A DNA stretch of 64,000 bases from Flavobacterium piscisymbiosum. Its GTDB lineage: Bacteria > Bacteroidota > Bacteroidia > Flavobacteriales > Flavobacteriaceae. The DNA is taken from NCBI RefSeq assembly GCF_020905295.1, contig NZ_JAJJMM010000001.1, positions 5,518,001 to 5,582,000 on the forward strand. The letters run 5' to 3'. Made by a program: the position numbers and the translations under genes. Of this stretch, positions 36,024 to 46,300 are shown in pieces. Each line of letters opens with the position of its first letter. Positions within the stretch are counted from its first letter, which is position 1. The notes beneath the pieces were generated by a model. That model had not been told where the DNA came from. It did not search any database and saw only the letters and a list, made by a program, of their open reading frames with translations.

Positions 36024-36803
36024 TTAGTTTGAGCCGCTAGTTATTACTGGTCTATCACGTTTCCCTGCATCTTTATTATATTTATTATAAGCCGCCTTTA
36101 CCTCATTCAATAAGTTAGACTTCTTCTTATTATTGTTTAATACATTTAAAATAAAATTTAATTCATTATTATAAGTACTATTTCCGTGTTGGTCAAAGGC
36201 ATTGGTTTCTGCTGATTCCACGTTAACTACATTTCCAGTTCCATCATCACCCGAAAGATAATCTCCAACATGACTAATATTTACATTTTTAGAACCATTA
36301 TCTTTATAATCAATACTATTAGACTGGTGCGGAGCTAAATTTACTGAATATTCGATAATATTCCCTGCACCATAAGCAAACTCAATACCTTCTTTTTTAG
36401 CTAAATTTGCAATTTCAGCACTTACCCCATCCATATAGCCTTTCCCAAAAGCACTACCTCTACTATGAGTGATAAATTGTATTTGTTCTGTGATTTTTCC
36501 ACCCTTCATTGTTTTCTTCATTCTAGCATATATAGAAGCCGCATCAGCTTTACCTTTTATTAATCCAGCCTTAATTCTTGTACTTGCACTAAATCCTTGA
36601 TCTCCATCGACATATTTAAATGATGATTGAGAATAGCCGGTCTGTTTTGAAATAGTTGAACGTATTTTTGAATTCCAATATGAAGAACTTGCTCTTTCAC
36701 TATCTCCGCCCACTTTTCCATTTACTAATATTGGAAATTTTCCATCGGGATCAATAAAACTTATTGGGTTACTAAAACTAAAAACATATCCTCCATAGTT
36801 TGG
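36024..36803 (-). CDS. Orphan RHS toxin tip without start codon, alpha/beta-hydrolase-like
   Basis: The open frame begins right after TAA at 36804-36806 with the RHS junction NYGGYVFSFSNPISFIDPDG. It has no ATG; only a GTG at 36711-36713 could start translation of the last 229 residues. After the DPDG border comes a domain with FITHSRGSAFGKGYMDG, a Gly/His-x-Ser-x-Gly-like nucleophile elbow. NLAPHQSNSIDY and NISHVGDYLSGDD follow and may supply acid and histidine residues. This looks like a lipase or esterase fold toxin of RHS type, a moderately confident call. It is a silent cassette that would become active only if recombined onto the full-length RHS core upstream. The 85-residue membrane gene downstream is its likely immunity partner. 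Confidence 0.7.
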   Translation of the reverse strand, partial: PNYGGYVFSFSNPISFIDPDGKFPILVNGKVGGDSERASSSYWNSKIRSTISKQTGYSQSSFKYVDGDQGFSASTRIKAGLIKGKADAASIYARMKKTMKGGKITEQIQFITHSRGSAFGKGYMDGVSAEIANLAKKEGIEFAYGAGNIIEYSVNLAPHQSNSIDYKDNGSKNVNISHVGDYLSGDDGTGNVVNVESAETNAFDQHGNSTYNNELNFILNVLNNNKKKSNLLNEVKAAYNKYNKDAGKRDRPVITSGSN

Positions 36804-36809
36804 TTATTT

Positions 36810-37316
36810 CTATTTCTTGTTTTTTCTCTCTATAACATAAACACCTCGAGTAAGTCTAGTTTCGTGAGTAATAATACGAGCCATTGACTCACCATTTTTA
36901 TCTATCGCACCATTTTCAATTATGACTTCATCTGTAATAATACCATCAAAAAAATTTAAGCCCAATTTATCAAATTTGATATTGTATAATGGAATCATTT
37001 TATTTGTTTCTGCTACAAACGTGTCTTTTACTATTCTTTTTAAATATTCTACATCATAATTTTTGTCATAGGTTCTTAGAAAAGAGTAAAATATAAATCT
37101 AGCTTTTTTGACATCATTAAACTTTTTAGTAATTGTATCTAAATCACTTTTATAATCTATTTTGCCATCATATTTTTCATTGATATATACCGTATCAGGA
37201 AAAACAAGAACTGCTTCGTCATTATTTTTAGTGTTATTTTCTTGATTTACATCTTTTTTACAAGATAGCAATGCTAAAAAAAAACAACTAACTACTAATA
37301 TCATCCTTTTTTTCAT
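36810..37316 (-). CDS. Lipoprotein, candidate immunity protein of the full-length RHS toxin
   Basis: The 168-residue product has a lipobox signal (MKKRMILVVSCFFLALLSC, Cys19). Its body contains DTVYINEKYDGKIDYKSD and EVIIENGAIDKNGESMARII, beta-rich, with no recognised family. The gene starts three bases after the rhs stop codon, so the two are certainly co-transcribed. A periplasmic lipoprotein in this position is best explained as the immunity protein for the C-terminal tip. The RHS tip of the next cassette begins only seven bases after its stop. Confidence 0.75.
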   Translation of the reverse strand: MKKRMILVVSCFFLALLSCKKDVNQENNTKNNDEAVLVFPDTVYINEKYDGKIDYKSDLDTITKKFNDVKKARFIFYSFLRTYDKNYDVEYLKRIVKDTFVAETNKMIPLYNIKFDKLGLNFFDGIITDEVIIENGAIDKNGESMARIITHETRLTRGVYVIERKNKK

Positions 37317-37319
37317 AAT

Positions 37320-40300
37320 TTATTCTTTATAATAATCTATTCTTTTTTGAAGTTCTTGATTGTTAGTCTTTGCTTTTTGCTCGGCTCTCATTCGATTTAA
37401 TTTATTCATTTTATTAATAACACCTGCTTTAGACTTGTTAACTGTAGTATCTCTAGTTTTCGTATTGACTTCTGATTGATTCCAACCTTCAGTTCCTGTT
37501 GCACTATTACTTTCTACTTTCATATCAATCATCTCGTTACCCGAATCATTCACACTGGTTGTAGAAGTTGGCGCTGGAGCAGAAGTTGCATTACTTTCTT
37601 TTTTAAATGGATTGCTGCCATCTGGAGCCGCTCCTGGTAACGTAGTTTCTGGTCCGAAAACATCCATTGCAAAAACCATAAAAACAGTCATATCCTCTGA
37701 TTGAACATTCCTCCCTCCTTGCGGAGTGGTCATTGCTCCCTCTTTTCCTCCTTCAACTGTAAAGTTAACTCCATAACCGCTTCCTTTTTCTGCTTTCTCA
37801 GGTTTAGACCTTCTAATTGGATTACTTGGAGTGATAGCATCTAAAACAGCCTTAGATTTTTGTTGCACATATTTTTTAGTATTTGAAACTAAGTTATCTA
37901 CTTTCTTATTTATATAATTTCTAGCCACTGATTTTGCTCGATTTATTAAACTATTTCCCCAACTTGGTAAATCTGGCCAGTTACCATCTGGATCTGTGAA
38001 GTTAATTGGATTATTAAACGAATAGACATAACTACCTACACTTAAATCATTTTCTCCTTCCTTATCTAAGCTGAGCCACAAACTAGTCTTCATATCCAAA
38101 TACCTAGCCCCGTAATAACTCAAATTCGTTTCTCTATCAAGTTCCTTCCCATTAAACAAATAAGGCGACGAAAAAGAACTAGAATGCTCTTCAAACAAAA
38201 CTTCACCAAAAGCAATATATTCTACATGCTGACTAATGCTTCCGTTTTTGGTGGTAATATACGAAGTACTTCCCAAATGATCCGGATGAAAATAAAAAAT
38301 ATCATTCTCGGGTAGACCAATTCCTGTAAATCCTTCACCTGGCTTAACCGTTGCAGGTTCGACCGGAGGACCAAATTGTGCCGGTGGTCCCGGAACATCT
38401 CCCGGAGCATTAAAAATTGGGTTTCTTGGCCAGCCTTCCGGTGGTTCCTGATTTTCTTCCACAGGTTTTATCACCGCTGTTGGGTAAGGATCTCCAGTAA
38501 ACTCAGGTGTCGCATAAATACCCTGTTGTGTTGGAGGCCCCGGAGGAACTCCCAAACTTTTTACATACGTATCTAATGCTTTTTGTTGTTCTGCTGTTAG
38601 CTTGGTGTAGTTTACACCTCCCGCAGTAATACCTAGAGGCTGCGCAAAAGTTCCATTTCCTAATTTACTTACGATACGTCCTGCACCTTCAAAATAATGT
38701 TTGGTAAATTTACCCTTGCTAATAACAAAATAAGGAGAAACGTATCCTGTGTAATCATCGGTATGCACAATTGTTGCTGCTGTTTCTCCGTTAATGGCTA
38801 CGTTTTGCGAATCTCCAGAGCTTTTAATGACTCTTTCTCCCCCTGCGTCATATGTAAACTGATGAATTCTACCATTATCATTAATACCTGATAAACGGTT
38901 TTCTTCGTCCCAGGTCATTTTTCTGAAACTTTTTTCTTCGGTATAACTCGTTGGGTTTCCGTTGCCATCGTACCCATATTGGCGTGGCTCTGATTTTCCT
39001 GTTTCAGCAATCTTGTTTGGTGCATTAGGATGCAGCTCGTTATCGTAATTATAATCTAATACATAACCCTTTTGCTCGTTGTTTACGGTGTGAACCAAAT
39101 CTTTCTTAGTGATATTGTGCATTTTGTTATAGCTCATATTTAGCTCATAACTTGCCTTGGTAAACTCACCCTGATAGGTTGCCTTTGCCGATTTTAATCT
39201 ATAAAAATCATCATATTGGTATTCATGGTTCGAAGTTCCGCCCAAGGTATTGTTTACTACAGGAGCAACATTTTTAATCCCTAAAACATTCCCAACCAAA
39301 TCATAACCGTACGAATTGTTCATGACCTGTCTGGTTTCGCTCTTTACCTGCAATTGTTGTAATCTTCTCATTACAGCATCGTAGGTATAGTTGGTCTCAG
39401 TTTCGTTTCCGTATTTTAGGTATTTACGCTGCTCAAACTCATCATAACTCAATTGTTTGATGTAATCGTACGTATGGCTTTCTTTTTTACCCTGCATACT
39501 TTGCAGGTTTCCTGCACGGTTATAGGTATAGTCCACAAACTCGCCATCCGGATAAGTCATTTTCTGAATTCTGTTCCAGGTATCGTATTCGTATTGCGAA
39601 ATATACGTTTGCACATCTGTAGGTGTTATACGAAGTGTACGGATTTCTTTTTCGATCTCTCCTAATTTTCCGTAAAAAAATTCCTGTCCTCCACTCGCAT
39701 CCTGCACAAACCATAATCTGCCACGGCGTGATGCTGTTCCATCAGCCTTACCGTAATTGTACTGTACATTATTCTGAGGATTTTTAGGATATTTTATCGT
39801 TTCTAAACGGTTGTAATTATATACATATTCGATAGCACCACCATTTGGTACTGTATTTTTAATATCCTGTGTAATGCGTGATATTAAATTACCTGCCAAA
39901 TCATATTGCATGGTGGTTGTTCCCGCATCAGGATGTGTAAATTCAACTCGTCGGCCTAACCAGTCGTAACTGCTTTTGGTAATATGATCCATCGCATCGG
40001 TTACTTTTATGATTTCTCCTAAAGCATTGGTCTCAAACTTGGTCACTAAATCATTTTGCATACTGGCCATATTTTGCCTTTTAGCGTCCATATAGGTTTG
40101 GCTTATTTTATTTAAAGCATCGGTTTGTGTGGTACGTAAAACTTGCACTCCCTCGTAATTATCTAAAACAAAAGCTGTGCTATTGGAACTTCCGTCAGGT
40201 AACGTAACTTTTACAGCACGTCCTACTTCGTCATATTCTGTTTTGGTTGGCGCAACGGTTGATACTGCTGTACTAAAATTGTTATCTACGGTAGTCGTCG

Positions 40301-43300
40301 TCGTTGGATAATAACTGGTTGTTGGTCTTCCTAAACCGTCATAAATAATTTTTCCGGAAACGATTTGCGCTTCCTGATCTGCACTTCCGGCTTGTGTAAA
40401 TAAACTGGCTGTTTTCTTCACCTGCAAAGCTCTTCCTATTCCATCAGTATAGGTAAAAGTTTCAATATCTTTATCGAGTTCCGGATCATAGTTTTTAGTT
40501 TTAGCATACGGCACTTTCGCTTGCGGAAAATATTCATACGCTATTGTGTATGGCTTACCTGAAGCAATTTCATAGGGTGCTTTAATAGTTGCAATACGAC
40601 CAATTCCATCTAATGTATAAAGCGTAATTTGATCATTGCGGTCGGTTGTTTTTATAGGTATTCCAAAACGATAATTGTATTCCATTTTGTTTCGGTATCC
40701 AAATGCATCTTTTATATCGGTCATATATTGATGATTCTCTGTATCATAAATATAATCCAATGTCATACGCTGTCCTTTGTGATTGGCCGGGCCTGTTATT
40801 TTTTGTAGGTTTCCGTATGTATCATAGGCAATATCAGTAAGTGCTATTTTATCTGCCGCGCTGTAATTTTTTATTTGTGTAACTTCGGCTGTTGTCGTAT
40901 TGATAGTTGTCCCTCTTTTACGACGTAAACCTTCTGTTGTAAATACTTCCAATTGTTTTGGTATTCCACCATAATAAGGCGTTGTACTCTCGTAATAGCT
41001 TATTTTTGCTGTTACTTTATCAGTAGCAGAACCATTGCCTAAATCTTCATATTGCGTAATGTTTCCGTTGGCATCATAAGTGTTAAACGTATTGGTTTCC
41101 AGATAATCGCTTCCGCCTTCGTATACTTTTTGATTGGTATGAATAACTCCAACAAAAATACGTCTGTCATCACAAGAAGGTAAATTCAATTCTGATACTG
41201 AAACACTTGCCTGCGTTGCTACATCTGTAAAACTATATTCGTTTTCAGATTCCTGACGCATTTTATTATTTTTATCTAAGCTATAACTACGCTTTAAAAG
41301 ATTTTTACGGAAATAATCCTGATTGTAAAATTCCTGAACTGTAGTTGAAAAAACCGAATTATCAGCTGCATCAATTTGTTGCTGACTTATTTTTCCGAAA
41401 CCGTAAAATTCTCTTTCACGACGATCGTAATAACCATCTTCGTATCTGAATTTAGCTATTGAATGATCGATACCATCGCCTACATGTCCGTCAAATACAT
41501 CTACGGATTGTAACACCCATTTGGCTGAAGGATTTTCGTAGCTTGGTTTAGTTAGTTCATAATCTACCACATAACTATTTCCTGCACCATTGGTAACACC
41601 TTTAAGTTTATTGGTTCTTTTGATATTCGAAAGTTGTACGGTAAGGTTATTATCATCTCTGGAAACGATGTAATCCATATTTCCATCGCCATCGATGTCT
41701 GTAAAAGTTCCTTCAGAACGACTGGTACTCCATCCTTTACTTTCTCCGATAGTTGGCACTAATCTAAGAGGAAAGAAAGGTATCGGAATGGGGATTTCAA
41801 AAGTAATATTGGCACTCATTCCGTAACTAACGGATTTATTCTGCTGCATCTCGGTATATCTAGGATAATCAACAGGGGCTGCAAAAGAATTCCCCATATT
41901 AAGTGATACGAGCATTCTATTACCCACGTATTTAATTTTATCGGCCAGACCATCACCGTTGATATCCAAAAACGAATCTATTCCGTCAGATTCTGATCGT
42001 GCATAATTTGCACCTCCTGAAATAGAGGCTTTTTTTATACTAAAACCTAATCCTAAACTCCAGTCTGTAGAACTTCCTTTATTTAATGAATTTAAGGCGT
42101 TCCAATTTTCAGCCGGCAAAAATCCGTAACCTGTATTCAAAAATACATCTCCTGAACTGGTAATTTTATCGGGTAATCCATCTCCGTTAATATCACTATG
42201 AATCATGGTAGATTCGTCTTCACCAGATCCTACAGATGCATTAATGGATCCTGCTATTTTCTCCCCTGCTTTTTTTGCTTTATCAGTACTTACGTCTGCT
42301 GCCGTTTGTGGTTTTACTTCGGGTTTATTTGTCGTTTTAGTGCTGCTGTTTGCTACTGCTCCGTGACTATAACTTCCATCTGTATTAACTCCTTCTGAAC
42401 TTGTCTTAGAATGACTAAAATTATTTCCTAAATCAATAACTTCTTCTGAAATTTTTCCTAAAGGTAGTGTCAACTGTACATTGCTTCCCCTTATATAATC
42501 AGGAAAACGGTCCCCATTAAAATCGCTCATGGTTTGTGTTACATCAGAGTCACCATCAATAGATTTACTGATACCGAGACCAGCGGGTCCAACAGAAACT
42601 CCTGCAGATATACTTTCACTTTTGCTCACGCTAATCATATCAAGGGCACTCGTACTTCCTCCTTGTAAATTTGGAAGAGAGAAATCCATGTAGTCCGTAA
42701 TATCGTCTTCTCCTAATCTGGAAGTTCCTATTGTGATATCTTTTATATATATACCTTGTTCCAGACCTTCCCACTTTGCTTTTGCATAAGAAGACTGTAA
42801 GGATACAAAATAGGTTTTAGACATTTCGTAATCGGTATCTTTATAGCTATCTGGATCCTGACTATTTAAGTTAGGTTCAGAACCATAGGCATCTGATTGC
42901 TTTAACTGTGATTGATCGATTGTATCTGATGCCAGATTTCCGTTAATAACAAATCCTCCCCATTGACGGTGATGCAATCCCATTGTTATTTCGTCAGCAT
43001 TTAAAAGGCTGTAAATTCCAAAATCGTCTGTTGCACTATTCCATATTACATCATCAGTAAGATCGGCTACATCTTTCAAATCCGTAACCTGAACCTGAAT
43101 ATTTAATGCATTTGCTTTTGGATAATTACGAAGTATATTTATAGATTCGGGATTGGAAATTGTTACTTCTAACTGAATAGGAACTCCGGATATTGCTGAA
43201 GGATAATCAACAGCATTGTCAAAAGCATTTATAACTTCTGTTAAAGTGCCTGTTGTCAGTTTATATCGTTTACGAGCCAGTAAAACATTGTTTTGTTTTG

Positions 43301-46300
43301 CCGAAACAATAACATCTCCATTATAATTATTTAATGGACCCGGAGGAAACGCTGATGCCAGAACTAAATCCTGAGGTAATATGTTTAATTTTACTTTTCC
43401 ATTTACTGTCGAAGTAATTCCTGGAATATCATAATTCCCGGCTCTTTTAGCATACAATAAATGTGACACTTCCATAGGGGTTTCTTCAATTTCTCCTCCC
43501 GGAAATACGGGTACTATAATAGTTGGAGCGAATGAAATGCTATGCCAGTTAATATTAGTTTGGGTTTCTAAAGCAATACTGACCTGAGTTTCTTTTTCAA
43601 ATGAAGGTAAGTTTACAGACGCTAAGTCAAATGATGCTACTTCATTAGACAGGAAAGTCTTTTCGAATACTACCACCGGAGCATTTGTCTGGTCAAGATA
43701 CGATTTTGTAATGCGTAATGTAATATGATCTGAAGTAACTGGTTTATTTAATATCCCTTTAAGAATAATATTTCCTGCCACAGGTATTACTTTCCCTGCA
43801 TTACTACTGCTGAAAAAATCGGCACCAGCTTCATATACAGCCAGCGAATATAAATTAGCGTCTTTTAATCCTGCTATTACCGTTACACTCGATGTAATCT
43901 GATTTCCATTAGCATCTCTGTCATATTTATTCATCTGAGAATACGTAATCACAGGATCCCAAACAGCAGTATCAAAACTTCCATCTTTTATAGAACTTAC
44001 CCTAAAATATAATCTTTCACCTTTAGTAACTGTAATATTATTATCAGTTTTTGTTTTTGGACCAACATCGTTAGCATCTATCGACTGATTCCATAAAAGC
44101 TGATTTCCTTTTTGAAAATACAAACGAACTCCATCCGCCTTTTCATCACCTGCATTATTTACATATTCGCTTCGTTTTTTTATTCCTTCAGGACTTACAT
44201 CTTTAATTAATTGATATTTATGAGAAACGCTAATAGTCCCTGTTACAGGAGCTTCCCACATGCGTACTACATCGTGCAGCGGATTTTGTTTTTCTATTTC
44301 TTCCTGAGATAAAGTAGAAGATCCCGGAATTGTTATCGTACCACCTCCCGCAACCGGAGAAGGAGTTCCTGAACTAGTCCTATCAAATGTAGGAACACCG
44401 TCAACTAATCTATTGTAATATACTTGTCCGTTTTTTACATAGTCAACTAAGCCATCGCCATTAAAATCCATAAAGTAGGATTTCGTTTTATTGGTGGTAC
44501 GCAGTTTGTCGTATCCAACATTTCCAATACTGATAATGGCATCAACACCCCAATTGAAGGAAGATGTTTTAGAAAGTCCTAAATTGCTAATATTAATCTC
44601 TTTCGCCTCACCAAAACCATTTTGACCTGATCCAGCTAAATTTTTACGATAAAAAACACCATTTTTATTTTTAAAAACCTTGTCCGGCAATCCGTCACCA
44701 TCTAGATCTTCAAGCGTTACGGCGGTTTCTGAGTTTCCTATACCGTTTCCACCGTGCGCCCCTATAGTATTGCTTTTTAAGCTTCCATATCCGGAACCCA
44801 ATCCTATACCAATTCTATAGTTAATTCCAATGTTTTCACCCTCAGTACTACTTACTAAAGAGTGTTTTCCAGAATATAATACATCACTAAAAGAAGGTAT
44901 TGAATTATTAGTTAAGTTATCACTCGGCACACTCCAACTCTGCTCCGGCCCAAAAGGATTATATTTCCCTGAAGCATCACGAATATCATCAAAATAATCC
45001 AGCGTATTGGTGTAAAATAATTTTGATTCAGAATCATATTCAGAAATCGATTCAAGCAATGTTTTCTTAAAAGCGCCTTCTTTATATTTTAGCTCATAAC
45101 TGCGAATCATATCGCTTTTGTAGCGTACTTCGATTTTGCGTAATAACTGGTTGTTAAGTTGTTTGAAACCTAATCTTGCCGAAAGCTGAACATCTGCACG
45201 GTTGGCTTCACCTAAATCTGAGTTTTTTACAAAAGTAACGTTGTAGTTTCCTTTTTGGGAACCAAAACCTGTATAGTATACTTTTTTAAGATAGAGTTCT
45301 CCGTCTTTTTTATCGTATTCGTATTCAACTGTATTTCCTTTTAAATCAACCTGAAGACATAGTGCCCAATGCCCGATATTTCCGGATCCATCCTGTAAAA
45401 TTGCATCGGTTGAAAGTCCTGATGCGTTTCCTCCGTAATAACTTGCTACTCCACTTTTATCCCTTACGACCCAATAATAATTTTTAGGAGATGATCCTTT
45501 ACGGATAATTTGCTGGAATGCTCCTTCTCGTCTTGGGTAAAATTGTTTGTCGGTTGTTCTTCCCACCCATTCGGCCCTGTGCGAATTGGGGATTAATTGT
45601 TCTCCGGCTATTGCATAGGTTTCGGTTTCTTTTGATGCATCATATCGTGGTGCTCCCCAACGGGTTTCGATACTTACTGCAGGAGCCGAAATATCCCAGC
45701 CCATACCTGCCCAACTATGACCGCCATCGCTATCATATTGAAGGTTAAATGAAGGTTGCATCCCGCCTCTTCCGTTTGGAATTACGATTGAAAATCCTGT
45801 ACTTGCTGTTCCTCTTCCGTTTGCCGAAGGTGGCGCAATAGACTGAATTCCAACCAGCGGACTCGCCGCTTTTAAATCTTTTATGCTTGTTGGTGTATAC
45901 CCTGAAGTTTCAGGAGATTCCGGCATTTTTATAATTCCGGCAATAAAATCGGTAAAATGAGTGGTTTTGGCCTTAATAATTCCTTGTTTGATATCCAAAG
46001 AATCTTTGGTTACTTCCTGCCATAATCTTTTATTTTCATCAAAATAAAATACGTTAATGTCTTTCTCTGTATAACCTTCCGGAATTGTTTTTTTATCGTA
46101 CGGTAATGACAATGTTACGGCTTTCTCAAAAATGGTTCCGTGTGGCAATAACCTGAAACCTGCATTAGTTCCCGTAACGTTTACCATGGCAGAATTTAGC
46201 GGAGCAATATCTATTTTTCTTAAACCACTTACTGAAACTTTTACATTACTTTTTAAAGCTCCAACAGGAAAAACGGCCGAAAACGCCTTGTAATCTAATG

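Noticed and set aside
45518..45748. Plus-strand frame of 76 codons opposite the giant RHS gene
   Set aside because: It is a shadow of the RHS coding sequence; the translation has no domain and the minus-strand gene has full domain support here.
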